NCBI GenBank assembly: GCA_025456065.1
Contig: JALOLH010000012.1
Coordinates: 1-52,182 of the forward strand
DNA from: Candidatus Nanopelagicales bacterium
Lineage (GTDB): Bacteria; Actinomycetota; Actinomycetes; S36-B12; CAIYMF01
Direction of reading: 5' to 3'
DNA: 52,182 nt
Positions 32,575 through 41,902 of this stretch are shown in pieces. The stretch's first letter is position 1. The number at the start of each line of letters is the position of its first letter. The notes beneath the pieces are model-generated. The model searched no databases. It saw only the letters and a program-made list of their open reading frames with translations, and was not told the DNA's origin. The position numbers were made by a program, and so were the translations under genes.

Positions 32575-35340
32575 CTACCCGGCCGGCTGCAGCGTGAGCG
32601 TGTCCTGCGCCGCGGCCTGCACGGCTGCCCGGGTGAAGGCCCACGGCAGCACCCGCCCGGTGGCCCAGAGCTCGAGCTGGTCGTCGTAGTGGGCGTGCCA
32701 GGTGTGCCCGCTGGCGCCCGTGAGATGGATCCAGGTGGAGGAGTCGAGGTCGGCGAAGTCGGTGACCGACCGGAAGCTGGGGATCCACGACACCCGGTAG
32801 GCGGGCTGCTCGGTCGGTGCGTTCGCGCAGGCCGGATCGTCGGAGTCGACGTCGTCCCCGTCGGTCTCGTCGAGCCCGGGGTCGCAGGTGATCGAGGCGT
32901 CCCATCCCACCGCGTTCACCACCGGTCCGGAGCCGGGCAGCTCGACCGGCCCGCGGTTGAAGACCCACTCCAGCGGCCGGATCCCCGAGGCGCCGAACGG
33001 CCTCGCGACCACGGTCAGGGTGTGCATGTCCCCCCACGACCAGTCGGCGGTGTCCGCGCCGAACCGGTCGGTGAGCTCCTGGGCGGCCGCGGCCAGCGCG
33101 GCCCGGACGGTGTCGTCGCGGGTCTCGACGGCCTCGGTGCGCCGGTCGTCCCACCACGGGTCCTCGGGGGTCTCCCACAGCTGCTCGGTCACCCACCACC
33201 ACCGGGCGCCGCCGTTCGCGCGTGCGTCGGGGGGCAGCTCGTCGTTGTAGAGCGGCTCCAGCAGCGCCCGCCAGAACGCACCGAAGTAGGCCGCGGCCGG
33301 GGAGTCCGCGCCGAGCTGGAAGTCCCAGCCGGCGAAGAGGGCGACGGCGCGAGCGGTCTGCTCGTCCAGGCCGGTGAGGGTGGCGATCTGGGGCACGAGG
33401 GAGGCGGCCAGCCCGCTGTAGGTGTCCAGCTGGATGGCCGACATGCCGGCGGCGTCGACCGTGCCGGCCCCGGCGGTGGCCTCCTCGAGCAGGGTCCGGA
33501 TCCGCTCGGCCCGGTAGCCGTAGTCCCAGTCCTGCGTCAGGTGGAACGGGTACTCCTCGCCGATGGCGGCGTTGTTCGCGGTGACCACGAAGCCCTCGTC
33601 GGGGTTGCGCACCGAGGGCAGCGCGTCGAACGGGACGAACCCGGTCCAGTCGTAACGGGAGTCCCAGCCGGGGACCGGGAAGCGACCCGAGTAGCCAGAA
33701 CGGATCGGGATCTGGCCGGGGGTCTGGTAGCCGATCGTGCCGTCGACGTCGGCGTACACGAGGTTCTGCGCCGGCACGTTCCACGCCGCGGCGGCCGCCC
33801 GGAAGTCGTCCCAGTCCTGCATGCTCGCCAGGCCGACCACGGCCTCGAACAGGCGGCCGGGCTGCAGGGCCGTCCACCGGTAGGACACCCCGTAGGACTG
33901 CCCGGCCGGGGCGGGCTCCTGCGCGGCCGGCGCGTCCGCGGCCACCTCCTGCTCGACCTCGCCCACGTCGCTCATGAGCGGTCCGTGCTCGGTCTCCCGG
34001 ACGGTGATCCGGACGTCCTCGCCACCGGCGACCTTGATCACCTCCTCGCGGGTCGTGAACGGCCGACGCTCCCCGTCCACCCAGTAGCCCTCGTCGTCGA
34101 TGCGCTCGAGGACGAAGTCGGTGACGTCCGGGCCCAGGTTCGTCACGGCCCACCCCGACCGCTGGTTGTGCCCGGAGAGCACGGCCGGCACCCCGGGGAA
34201 GCTCATGCCGGAGAAGTCGTAGGGGCACTGCGGGCCGACCTCGGTGCAGTGCATCCCGATCTGGTACCAGACCGAGGGCATCGCCGGGCCCAGGTGCGGG
34301 TCGTTGGCCAGCAGCGGGTCGCCGCTCGCGGTCCGCGAGCCGGCCACTGCCCAGGAGTTCGACCCGATGCCCTCCCCGGACGGCCCGATGAGGGCCTCGA
34401 GGGTGGCCTCCACGCGGGCCAGGCCGGCCAGGGCCGGCGAGACCGCGTCGAGGGCATCGGCGGTCTGCCGCGCGAGCGGGGAGAGCCCCACGCGCGCCGC
34501 GGACCCGGTCCCGATGGCCAGCAGGGCCTGCTCGGCCACCTCGATCCGGCGCGCCGCCGACGGGTCGGGGCAGCCCTCGCCCGAGCAGGCCGCGCCCTCG
34601 CCGAACCCGGCCGGGGCGTCGGCGTCGAACGTGCCGTCCACGACCGCCCCGCCCTCGACGATCGTCGGGTGCTCGTCGAACGGGAACGTGGGGTACAGCT
34701 GGGCGGCCCGCTGCCCACCGACCGCCGCGGCGTACCGCACGCGGTTCAGCTCGTCGGCGGCGTTGCCGCGCAGGTCCCAGGCCACCGCCTTGCCCCACGC
34801 CAGGGAGTCGACCGGGGTCCACGGCTCGACCGTCCGGTCGCCCCCGGTGAGGCGCAGCATCAGGTACTCCAGGCCCAGCTCGGTGGGCGAGCGGTCGGCG
34901 ATGTAGGCGTTCACGCCGTCTGCGTAGGACTGCAGGGCGGTGCGGGCCTGGCCCGTCTGCTGCGCCCACTCCTGCTCGGCGACCCGCCGCCACCCCATCG
35001 TGCGCAGGTAGCGGTCGGTCTCGAGCTGCGACTCCCCGACCAGCTCGGAGATCCGGCCCGCCGTCACGTGGCGGTTGAAGTCCATCTGCCAGAAGCGGTC
35101 CTGCGCGTGGACGTACCCCTGTGCGAAGAACAGGTCCTCGGGGGTCTCGGCATAGAGGTTCGGGATGCCGTTGGCGTCGCGGATGATCGTCACCGGGGCG
35201 GACAGGCCGGGCACCTCGACGGTGCCGGCGACCTGGGGGAACGACCGACGGCTGATCCACACGAACCACGCGGAGAAGGCGACGGCGAGCACCAGCACCA
35301 GCACGAGGGACCAGACCACGATGCGACCGAGGATGCGCAT
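32575..35340 (-). CDS. Penicillin acylase family protein (Ntn hydrolase)
   Basis: 921-aa exported or membrane-anchored Ntn-hydrolase that likely splits amide bonds (beta-lactam side chains, acyl-homoserine lactones or other N-acyl compounds). N-terminal helix about 7-28. Alpha part: [41 protein letters not shown]. The self-processing site is Gly326-Ser327 in GIGSNSWAV; Ser327 would become the beta-chain N-terminal nucleophile. Beta part has [43 protein letters not shown] and [10 protein letters not shown] Cys-containing acidic loop lies near 810-835. The ATG at 35340 has TACGGT (35347-35352) 6 nt upstream. It sits between dacB and ppa, which are close neighbours in Streptomyces. Confidence 0.93.
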   Translation of the reverse strand: MRILGRIVVWSLVLVLVLAVAFSAWFVWISRRSFPQVAGTVEVPGLSAPVTIIRDANGIPNLYAETPEDLFFAQGYVHAQDRFWQMDFNRHVTAGRISELVGESQLETDRYLRTMGWRRVAEQEWAQQTGQARTALQSYADGVNAYIADRSPTELGLEYLMLRLTGGDRTVEPWTPVDSLAWGKAVAWDLRGNAADELNRVRYAAAVGGQRAAQLYPTFPFDEHPTIVEGGAVVDGTFDADAPAGFGEGAACSGEGCPDPSAARRIEVAEQALLAIGTGSAARVGLSPLARQTADALDAVSPALAGLARVEATLEALIGPSGEGIGSNSWAVAGSRTASGDPLLANDPHLGPAMPSVWYQIGMHCTEVGPQCPYDFSGMSFPGVPAVLSGHNQRSGWAVTNLGPDVTDFVLERIDDEGYWVDGERRPFTTREEVIKVAGGEDVRITVRETEHGPLMSDVGEVEQEVAADAPAAQEPAPAGQSYGVSYRWTALQPGRLFEAVVGLASMQDWDDFRAAAAAWNVPAQNLVYADVDGTIGYQTPGQIPIRSGYSGRFPVPGWDSRYDWTGFVPFDALPSVRNPDEGFVVTANNAAIGEEYPFHLTQDWDYGYRAERIRTLLEEATAGAGTVDAAGMSAIQLDTYSGLAASLVPQIATLTGLDEQTARAVALFAGWDFQLGADSPAAAYFGAFWRALLEPLYNDELPPDARANGGARWWWVTEQLWETPEDPWWDDRRTEAVETRDDTVRAALAAAAQELTDRFGADTADWSWGDMHTLTVVARPFGASGIRPLEWVFNRGPVELPGSGPVVNAVGWDASITCDPGLDETDGDDVDSDDPACANAPTEQPAYRVSWIPSFRSVTDFADLDSSTWIHLTGASGHTWHAHYDDQLELWATGRVLPWAFTRAAVQAAAQDTLTLQPAG

Positions 35341-35346
35341 GCCAGG

Positions 35347-35352
35347 ACCGTA
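35347..35352 (-). promoter_or_regulatory. -10 element TACGGT of the penicillin-acylase-family gene (leaderless)
   Basis: TACGGT on the minus strand, 6 nt from the ATG at 35340. Confidence 0.5.
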
Positions 35353-35441
35353 GCGGTGCAGCGCTGCGCAAGCCCTGCCCCGCTGGCCCCGCGCGGGTCG
35401 CCGCGGGACCGCCGCCCACGCGGCATGGCCGCGCAGGTCCG

Positions 35442-35447
35442 CTAGTG
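35442..35447 (+). promoter_or_regulatory. -10 element TAGTGT of ppa
   Basis: TAGTGT gives a transcript start about 40 nt before the GTG. Unlike many genes here, ppa keeps a leader and a strong ribosome site. Confidence 0.4.
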
Positions 35448-35492
35448 TCATCCCGCGGCCGAGGGCACGCGACGTGCATCCTGGGAGGTGAC

Positions 35493-35993
35493 GTGGACCC
35501 GCTGACGTTCGACGTGGTGATCGAGATCCCCGCCGGCAGCCGGAACAAGTACGAGGTGGACCACCACACGGGGAAGATCCGCCTGGATCGACGCCTCTTC
35601 ACGGCCACGCGGTACCCGCACGACTACGGGTTCATCGACGACACCCTCGGCCTCGACGGCGATCCCCTCGACGCCCTCGTCCTGCTCGACGAGCCCACCT
35701 TCCCCGGCTGCATCATCGAGTGCCGGGCCATCGGCATGTTCCGGATGACCGACGAGGCCGGCGGCGACGACAAGGTCGTCTGCGTGGTGGCCGGCGACCC
35801 CCGCATGGACCACATCCGCGACATCCACCACCTGCCGGAGTTCGACCGGCTGGAGATCCAGCACTTCTTCGAGGTCTACAAGGACCTCGAGCCCGGCAAG
35901 TCGGTGGAGGGCGCCACCTGGGAGGGCCGGGCCGGCGCCGAGGCGGAGATCCGCGACTCGCAGGCACGGTTCGTGCCGGGGGAGCACCACTGA
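35493..35993 (+). CDS. ppa: Inorganic pyrophosphatase
   Basis: Family I soluble pyrophosphatase, 166 aa, pulling biosynthetic reactions forward by hydrolysing PPi. Seen: [60 protein letters not shown] (metal-binding Asp cluster), [13 protein letters not shown] and [17 protein letters not shown]. The GTG start at 35493 is fixed by a strong GGGAGGTGA ribosome site 3-4 nt upstream. A -10 candidate TAGTGT lies at 35442-35447. Divergent from the acylase gene. Confidence 0.97.
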   Translation: MDPLTFDVVIEIPAGSRNKYEVDHHTGKIRLDRRLFTATRYPHDYGFIDDTLGLDGDPLDALVLLDEPTFPGCIIECRAIGMFRMTDEAGGDDKVVCVVAGDPRMDHIRDIHHLPEFDRLEIQHFFEVYKDLEPGKSVEGATWEGRAGAEAEIRDSQARFVPGEHH

Positions 35994-36022
35994 GGCTAGC
36001 CTGACAGCGGCGGGGGCCGGTA

Positions 36023-36046
36023 CCGCAGCCGCGTGCGCGGCTGCGG
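36023..36046. terminator. 11-bp perfect hairpin between ppa and the GGDEF-EAL gene
   Basis: Left arm CCGCAGCCGCG (36023-36033), 2-nt centre TG, right arm CGCGGCTGCGG (36036-36046). It lies 30 bp after the ppa stop. There is no T run, which is common for actinobacterial terminators. TAGCCT at 35997-36002 could start a transcript before it, so it could also sit in the leader of the next gene. Confidence 0.5.
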
Positions 36047-36096
36047 CTCGAACGGCCGGGGCGGACGCGCCCCCGGCGGACGGGAGGGGCGCTCGG

Positions 36097-38736
36097 GTGC
36101 ACCTGCAGCCAGACCTGCGCGCCATCCTCTCCCGCTGCGGCCACGACCTCGAACGGCTCTCGATCGAGGGTGCCCGCGCCGCCGCCGAGCGCACCCGCAG
36201 CTGGGCCGGGGTGCTGCTGCTGGAGTCCGGGGCGCTGCAGCTGCGCGGCCACCACGACCAGGACCCGACCCGTGGGGCGCAGGTCGCGGACGCGCTCACG
36301 GCCATCGAGCTCGACGGGCCCGAGGGACCGTTCGCGGGGGCCCTGGCCACCGGGCAGCACGCCCTGCTCGGCATCGCGCAGCTCGCCTTCAGCGGACCAC
36401 GGCCGGCCTGGGCGGCCGAGCTCGACCACCAGGGGATCGGCGCCCTGGGCGTCACGCCGCTGGTCGCCCGCGAGCGCCGGCTGGGGGTGCTGGTCACGGC
36501 CCGCCTCGGCGAGCAGTCGACGCTGAGCAGCCACGAGCTCGGCGAGCAGGCGCAGATCGCCGGCGTGCTCGCGAACGCGCTGGACAACGCCGGCGCCCTG
36601 GCACAGATGCGCCAGTCCGGGCTCGTGCTCGACGCGATGCCCGACGCGATCGTGGGGTTCTCCCGGGACCGCGAGGTCATCCTGTGGAACCACGGCGCCG
36701 AGCAGATGTACGGCATCAGCGAGTCCGAGGCGCTGGGCCAGCGCCTCGACGACCTGGTCAGCACGGACTACGGCACCGCTGGCGACGCACAGGGCAGCCC
36801 CGCGATCAGCCTGATCAACAAGGGCTCGTGGACGGGCCGGGTCAAGCAGCGCACCCGCGACGGCCAGGTGCTCCATGCCGACGTGTCGATCGCCTCGGTC
36901 GTGGCCGACGGCACGTTGCGGGGCGCGGTGTCCATCAACCGCGACGTGACCGCGATCGTCGAGGCGGACCTGCAGCGATCCGAGGACCAGCGGCGGATGC
37001 AGGCGCTGCTGGAGGCGTCCCGCGCGATGACGGCCGTCTTCGACCGCGAGGGCCGCCTCGTGGCGGTGAACGCCGAGTGGACGCGGGGGATGGCGGCGGC
37101 CGGGGTGCCCGCCGACGAGGTCACCATCGGCGCGGACTACGTCGCGGCCATCCGGCGCGTGGCCGAGGGCCTCGACGACGTCGACGCGGTGCTGGCCGGC
37201 ATCGAGGCAGTCCGCACCGGGTGCAGCGACGGCTTCGAGTGGGACTACGACGTGACGCTGCCGGAGGGCGGTGAGCGGGCCTACATGGTCTCGGTGGCGC
37301 CCATGCCCGGCGCCCAGGGCGGCGGCTTCGCGACGCACACCGACATCACGGCGCGCAAGCAGATGGAGCGCCAGCTGGCCCACCAGGCCACCCACGACCC
37401 GATGACCGGGCTGGCCACGCGGCGCGGCCTCGAGCAGGAGCTCGAGCCGGCGCTGCACCGGGCCGCGGCGCACGGCCGCGCGGTGGGGGCGATCATCGCC
37501 GACCTCGACCGGTTCAAGGACGTCAACGACACCCTCGGCCATGAGGCCGGCGACCAGGTGTTGATGGCGATGGCGGCACGGCTCGCCGCGTTCGACGCGG
37601 CCGGCGCCATCGGTCGGCTGGCCGGTGACGAGTTCGCCCTCGTGCTGCCGGAGGTGCGCGACCGGGCCGAGCTGGCCCGCCTGGCCGGGGACGTCGCCAG
37701 GCTCATCACCGCCCCGCTGCCCCTCGGCGACCGTGAGCTGTTCTTCGGGGTCAACATCGGCACGGCGCTGTCCTCCGACACCGAGGGCGGGTCGGACGCG
37801 GCCGCCAACCTCCTGCGCGCCGCCGACACCGCCATGTACCGGGCGAAGGCGCGCGGCCGCAACAGCATCGTCCCCTACGACGAGGGCCTGCGCGCCGACG
37901 TCGACCGCCGCGTGCAGGTCTCCACGTGGCTGAACCGGGCGCTCGAGCGCCACGAGATCAGCGTCGCCTACCAGCCGCAGTTCCGCTGCCTCGACGGCCG
38001 CCAGGTCGGCGTCGAGGCCCTCATGCGCTGGAACCAGCCCGAGGCCGGGCAGATCTCGCCGGCGGAGTTCGTGGCGATCGCCGAGGACTCCGGCGCGATC
38101 ATCCCCATCGGGGCGTGGGTGCTCTCCGAGGCGTGCGCCCGGGCGGCGGCATGGCTGCCGGTCGCGGGGCGCGACTTCGCGGTGGCGGTCAACCTCTCGC
38201 CCCACCAGCTCATCGACCCGGGCCTGCTGGACATCGTCCGCAGCGCGCTGCTGCGCTCCCGCCTGCCGGCGACCGCCCTCACCCTCGAGGTGACCGAGGG
38301 CGCCCTCATCGACGACCCCGAGGCGGCGACCGAGGCGCTCGCCCGCCTGCGCGCCCTCGGGGTGCGCATCTCGCTGGACGACTTCGGCACGGGCTACTCG
38401 TCCCTGGCGTACCTGGCCAAGTTCCCGGTCGACGAGCTCAAGGTGGACCGGGTGTTCGTCCGCGACATCGAGCGCGACCCCCGGACCCGGGCCCTGGCCG
38501 AGGGCATCGTGCGCATCGGCCACGCCCTGGGCATGCGGGTGCTCGCCGAGGGGGTGGAGACCCCCGGGCAGCTGCGGATCCTCACCGGCGCCGGCTGCGA
38601 CTGCTACCAGGGCTTCATCGCCTCGCCCGCAGAGCCGCCCGAGCAGGCCACGGCCCGCATCGGCAACCGCGCGCTGGGCCAGGACATCCCGCCCGACGCG
38701 GCGATGGCCGCGGGCCGCCAGATCGACCTGCTGTAG
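36097..38736 (+). CDS. GAF-PAS-PAS-GGDEF-EAL protein (cyclic di-GMP turnover)
   Basis: 879 aa, soluble, no membrane segment. GAF-like region about 1-165; PAS at about 170-290 (LVLDAMPDAIVGFSRDREVILWNHGAEQMYG); second PAS about 300-425; GGDEF domain about 430-595 with AGDEF at 509-513 and DLDRFKDVNDTLGHEAGD before it; EAL domain about 605-850 with EALMRW (640-645), EVTEGALIDD, and DDFGTGYSSLAYL (761-773), DRVFVRDI, EGVETPGQL. All main EAL metal residues look present, so phosphodiesterase activity is likely. The cyclase motif has Ala for the first Gly, which can still be active. The GTG at 36097 has GGGAGGGG about 8 nt upstream. Inputs are unknown. Confidence 0.94.
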   Translation: MHLQPDLRAILSRCGHDLERLSIEGARAAAERTRSWAGVLLLESGALQLRGHHDQDPTRGAQVADALTAIELDGPEGPFAGALATGQHALLGIAQLAFSGPRPAWAAELDHQGIGALGVTPLVARERRLGVLVTARLGEQSTLSSHELGEQAQIAGVLANALDNAGALAQMRQSGLVLDAMPDAIVGFSRDREVILWNHGAEQMYGISESEALGQRLDDLVSTDYGTAGDAQGSPAISLINKGSWTGRVKQRTRDGQVLHADVSIASVVADGTLRGAVSINRDVTAIVEADLQRSEDQRRMQALLEASRAMTAVFDREGRLVAVNAEWTRGMAAAGVPADEVTIGADYVAAIRRVAEGLDDVDAVLAGIEAVRTGCSDGFEWDYDVTLPEGGERAYMVSVAPMPGAQGGGFATHTDITARKQMERQLAHQATHDPMTGLATRRGLEQELEPALHRAAAHGRAVGAIIADLDRFKDVNDTLGHEAGDQVLMAMAARLAAFDAAGAIGRLAGDEFALVLPEVRDRAELARLAGDVARLITAPLPLGDRELFFGVNIGTALSSDTEGGSDAAANLLRAADTAMYRAKARGRNSIVPYDEGLRADVDRRVQVSTWLNRALERHEISVAYQPQFRCLDGRQVGVEALMRWNQPEAGQISPAEFVAIAEDSGAIIPIGAWVLSEACARAAAWLPVAGRDFAVAVNLSPHQLIDPGLLDIVRSALLRSRLPATALTLEVTEGALIDDPEAATEALARLRALGVRISLDDFGTGYSSLAYLAKFPVDELKVDRVFVRDIERDPRTRALAEGIVRIGHALGMRVLAEGVETPGQLRILTGAGCDCYQGFIASPAEPPEQATARIGNRALGQDIPPDAAMAAGRQIDLL

Positions 38737-38810
38737 GCGGTGGCGGTCCGCCGGCCGCACGGCTGTCCACAGATCGCGCCGGGAGCAGGCCGGCGGGGCG
38801 CCGTCGGGCC

Positions 38811-38816
38811 TACCGT
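38811..38816 (+). promoter_or_regulatory. -10 element TACCGT of the DUF2461 gene (leaderless)
   Basis: TACCGT, 6 nt from the ATG at 38823; no ribosome site. Confidence 0.5.
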
Positions 38817-38822
38817 TCGGCC

Positions 38823-39488
38823 ATGACGACACGTGGCTTCACCGGCATCCCGGCCGAGGCGTTCGACTTCTACGAGGCCCTCGCGGCGGACAACACGCGG
38901 TCCTGGTGGCAGGAGCACCGCGGTGCGTACGAGGAGCACGTGCGGGGCCCGATGGCCGCGCTGCTCGAGGAGCTCGCCGACGAGTTCGGCGTGGGCCACC
39001 TGTACCGGCCCTATCGCGACGCCAGGTTCAGCCGGGACCCGTCGCCGATCAAGGACCACCAGGGCGGCCTGGTGGGCCTGGAGGACGCCGTCGGGTACTA
39101 CGTGCAGGTGTCGGCGAACGGCGTGATGGTGGCCGGCGGATGGTACGCCCCCCAGGGCCAGCAGCTGGCGCGCTACCGAGCCGCCATCGAGGCCGGGCAC
39201 GCCGCTGAGCTCCGGGCGATGCTGCGCACCCTGCAGCGACAGCACTGGGAGCTGGACGGTCGGCCGCTCAAGACCCGGCCGCGCGGGGTCGACCCGGACC
39301 ACCCCGACCTCGACCTGCTGCGGTTCCGCTCGCTGACCGCGAGTCGGCACCATGCGGTCGAGCCCTGGCTCGGCACCCGGCGGGCGCTCACGACGGTGCG
39401 CAGGGAGTGGCGCCAGCTGACCCCGCTGGTCGAGTGGCTGGCCGACCACGTCGGACCGGGCACCGATCCGTCGCTCCCCCCGGAGTAG
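38823..39488 (+). CDS. DUF2461 family protein
   Basis: 221 aa, widespread family of unknown function (TIGR02453 type). The start FTGIPAEAFDFYEALAADNTRSWWQEHRGAYEEHV is typical: a short F..FL..L..NN...WF-like opening. The block YRPYRDARFSRDPSPIKDHQGG corresponds to the conserved FR-x-Y-R-D-x-RFS-x-DKxPYK part. There is a later YYVQVSANGVMVAGGWYAP segment. No catalytic residues can be assigned. Convergent with the HelD-like gene, 3 bp apart, and no terminator hairpin is visible between them. Confidence 0.88.
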   Translation: MTTRGFTGIPAEAFDFYEALAADNTRSWWQEHRGAYEEHVRGPMAALLEELADEFGVGHLYRPYRDARFSRDPSPIKDHQGGLVGLEDAVGYYVQVSANGVMVAGGWYAPQGQQLARYRAAIEAGHAAELRAMLRTLQRQHWELDGRPLKTRPRGVDPDHPDLDLLRFRSLTASRHHAVEPWLGTRRALTTVRREWRQLTPLVEWLADHVGPGTDPSLPPE

Positions 39489-39491
39489 GGC

Positions 39492-41741
39492 TCAGGCGAC
39501 GGAGCCGGCGAGGTCGGCGGTCACCGGGAACCCCGGGGGCAGGGCGTCGACGTGCAGCACCACGAGCGCGCTGGTGGCCCGGGTCAGCGCGACGTAGAGG
39601 TCGTGGCCACCGCGGCTGCCCGTGGCGACGATCGCGCCGGGCTCCACGACGATCACCTGATCGAACTCCAGGCCCTTGGCCTCGGGCACGGTCAGCAGGC
39701 TCACGCGCGTGTCCAGGGCGCCCCCACCGATCCCCAGCACGCCGCGCGGCAGCGCACCGGTGAGCGCGCGCGCCAGGGGGGCGCGCAGCTGCGCAGGGAC
39801 GATCACCGCGGCCCGGCCCTCCTCGGTCAGCCAGCCGGCGAGCTCCTCGGCGATGGTCGGGCCGAGGGCCGCCGGATCGGGGACGGCACGCACCCGCGGC
39901 GGCTCCCCGTCGCGCACCGAGCTGGGGACGGCCGCCCCGGCATCGGTGGCACGCAGGACCGCCCCGGCGAGCGCCATGATCGGGGCCGGCGTGCGGTAGT
40001 TCACCGACAGCGCCTGCACCGACCACCGGCCCGGGACCTGCCGGTCGAACACCTCGGCCCAGCTGCGCGGGCCGGCCGCCGAGGAGGCCTGCGCGAGGTC
40101 GCCCACCACGGTCATGGACCGGCTCGGGCACCGCCGCAGCAGCAGCCGCCACTGCATCTGGGACAGCTCCTGGGCCTCGTCGACCACGATGTGCCCGTAG
40201 GTCCAGGCGCGGTCGGCCAGGGCGGCGTCCACGACCGACCGGCGCGCGGTCCCGGCATCGGCGTAGCGGTCGATGAGGGCCCCGGCGGTCAGGCCGGAGA
40301 CCCCGGTCATCTGGAGCACCCCGCGCGCGTACTCCTCCTCGGCCGCGCGCTCGGAGGCCGCGATGGCAGCCGCGCGACGGGCCGGCTCGTCGTCCTCCCC
40401 GAGCAGCTCGGCGGCCTCGTCGAGCAGCGGGACGTCGGCACTGGTCCAGGCCGAGCCGCTGGGCCGGGCCAGCAGGGCGCGCTCGCGCGCGGAGAGCCGC
40501 GGCGCGGCGGCGGCCAGCACGTCGGGATCGGCGAAGAGGTCGGCGACCACCTGCTCGGGGGTCAGGGGCATCCAGCAGAGGTTCACCTCGCGACGGACGT
40601 CGGGGCTGTCGCGCAGGTCACCCAGCAGGACGTCGCGGTTGGTCTCGGCGTCGACGTTGCGGGCGGTCGCCAGGGCCTGGGCGAGCCGGTCGAGCAGCGC
40701 GAGCACGAAGGTCCGCCGGGCCCGGTTGTGCGGCTTGCGGGAGGCCCGGGCGCGGTCCCGCGCAGCGGAGACCATCGCTGGTGTGAGCACGATCCGCGTG
40801 CCCGCCACCAGCAGCTGCCGGGATCCATCGGGCACGCGCTGCCGGTTGCGCACGGCGGCGGTGACCACCTCGGCCATGCGCAGGTCGCCCTTGATCGCGG
40901 CCACCCGGTCGTCGGCCTCCGGCACGCCCTCGACGCCCGGGTAGAGCTGCGCGGGGGTCGCCAGCACCGCGCTGGACTCGCCCAGGCCGGGCAGGACCTG
41001 GCTGATGTAGCGCAGGAACAGCGTGTTCGGACCGACGACCAGGACACCGCTGCGCGCGATCTGGTCGCGGTGCGTGTAGAGCAGGTACGCGGCCCGGTGC
41101 AGCCCGACCACGGTCTTGCCGCAGCCCGGGCCGCCCTCCACGACGAGGATCCCGGGCAGCGGGGCGCGGATGATCCGGTCCTGCTCGGCCTGGATGGTGG
41201 CCACGATGTCGCCCATGCGGCCGGTGCGCCGGGCGGCCAGGGCGGCCATGAGCGCCCCGTTGCCCTCGAAGCGGGCGGCGTCGACCGCGTCGAGGTCGAG
41301 CACGTCGTCCTCGACCGCGCTCACCCGGCGGCCCTCGAGCAGGATGTGGCGGCGCCGCGCGACCCCCATCGGCTCGGCGGACGTGGCCCGGTAGAACGGC
41401 TCCGCGGCGGGGGCCCGCCAGTCGGTGAGCAGCAGGACCTGGTGCTCGTCGGCCAGGCTCAGCCGTCCGACGTAGACGGGGGTGCCCCCCGACGTGAAGT
41501 CGAGGCGGCCGAAGCACAGACGCCGCTCGGCGGAGGCCAGCGCCCCGAGTCGTTCGGTGTAGGCCCGGACCATCGCCTCGCGCTCGACCTGGGCCGCGGG
41601 GGTGCCGGCGGTCGGGGCCCGGCGGGCACGGGCCAGGTCGCGGGTGGCCCGCTCGGTGAGCTCGTCGAGCCGGTCGTACATCGCCGCGACGACCGGCTGC
41701 TCGGCGCGCACAGCCCCGGTCGGCTCGGTCGGCGAGAGCAT
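39492..41741 (-). CDS. helD: HelD-like RNA polymerase-associated ATPase (UvrD/Rep superfamily)
   Basis: 749 aa. The N-terminal coiled coil (about 15-72, MYDRLDELTERATRDLARAR ... ERLGALASAERR) is the part that in HelD proteins inserts into RNA polymerase channels. Then FGRLDF...VYVGRLSLADEHQVLLLTDWRAPAAEPFYRATSAEPMGVARRR, the HelD signature. Walker A GGPGCGKT at 203-210; motif II IVVDEAQELSQMQWRLLLRR; motif III GDLAQASSAAG; C-terminal VPEAKGLEFDQVIVVEPG and DLYVALTRATSALVVLH. Known members remove stalled polymerase from DNA, and some (HelR) protect against rifamycins. This one looks closer to mycobacterial HelD than to HelR. The ATG at 41741 has TAGGAT (41748-41753) 6 nt upstream. Confidence 0.88.
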   Translation of the reverse strand: MLSPTEPTGAVRAEQPVVAAMYDRLDELTERATRDLARARRAPTAGTPAAQVEREAMVRAYTERLGALASAERRLCFGRLDFTSGGTPVYVGRLSLADEHQVLLLTDWRAPAAEPFYRATSAEPMGVARRRHILLEGRRVSAVEDDVLDLDAVDAARFEGNGALMAALAARRTGRMGDIVATIQAEQDRIIRAPLPGILVVEGGPGCGKTVVGLHRAAYLLYTHRDQIARSGVLVVGPNTLFLRYISQVLPGLGESSAVLATPAQLYPGVEGVPEADDRVAAIKGDLRMAEVVTAAVRNRQRVPDGSRQLLVAGTRIVLTPAMVSAARDRARASRKPHNRARRTFVLALLDRLAQALATARNVDAETNRDVLLGDLRDSPDVRREVNLCWMPLTPEQVVADLFADPDVLAAAAPRLSARERALLARPSGSAWTSADVPLLDEAAELLGEDDEPARRAAAIAASERAAEEEYARGVLQMTGVSGLTAGALIDRYADAGTARRSVVDAALADRAWTYGHIVVDEAQELSQMQWRLLLRRCPSRSMTVVGDLAQASSAAGPRSWAEVFDRQVPGRWSVQALSVNYRTPAPIMALAGAVLRATDAGAAVPSSVRDGEPPRVRAVPDPAALGPTIAEELAGWLTEEGRAAVIVPAQLRAPLARALTGALPRGVLGIGGGALDTRVSLLTVPEAKGLEFDQVIVVEPGAIVATGSRGGHDLYVALTRATSALVVLHVDALPPGFPVTADLAGSVA

Positions 41742-41747
41742 CGATCC

Positions 41748-41753
41748 ATCCTA
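41748..41753 (-). promoter_or_regulatory. -10 element TAGGAT of the HelD-like gene (leaderless)
   Basis: TAGGAT on the minus strand, 6 nt from the ATG at 41741. I saw no rifamycin-associated element around it. Confidence 0.55.
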
Positions 41754-41902
41754 GTGAGGGGGCGTGTCCAGCGCTGGCAACCTCGGTGGCGCCGTGAGAA
41801 TGGGCGATCGGATGCTCCGCGCCTCTCCCGATGTGCGGGCAACGCAGGGGGGTGGTCGTGCGCACGCAGCTGCAGCCGGCGGTGCTGTGGGACCATGCCG
41901 GC

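Noticed and set aside
32689-35445. 918-aa plus-strand frame opposite the acylase gene
   Set aside because: Shadow frame; the minus strand encodes a complete penicillin-acylase-family protein.
41742-41902. Rifamycin-associated element upstream of helD
   Set aside because: I looked for the paired GGGGCTT/AAGGCCC-type arms around the promoter and did not see them.
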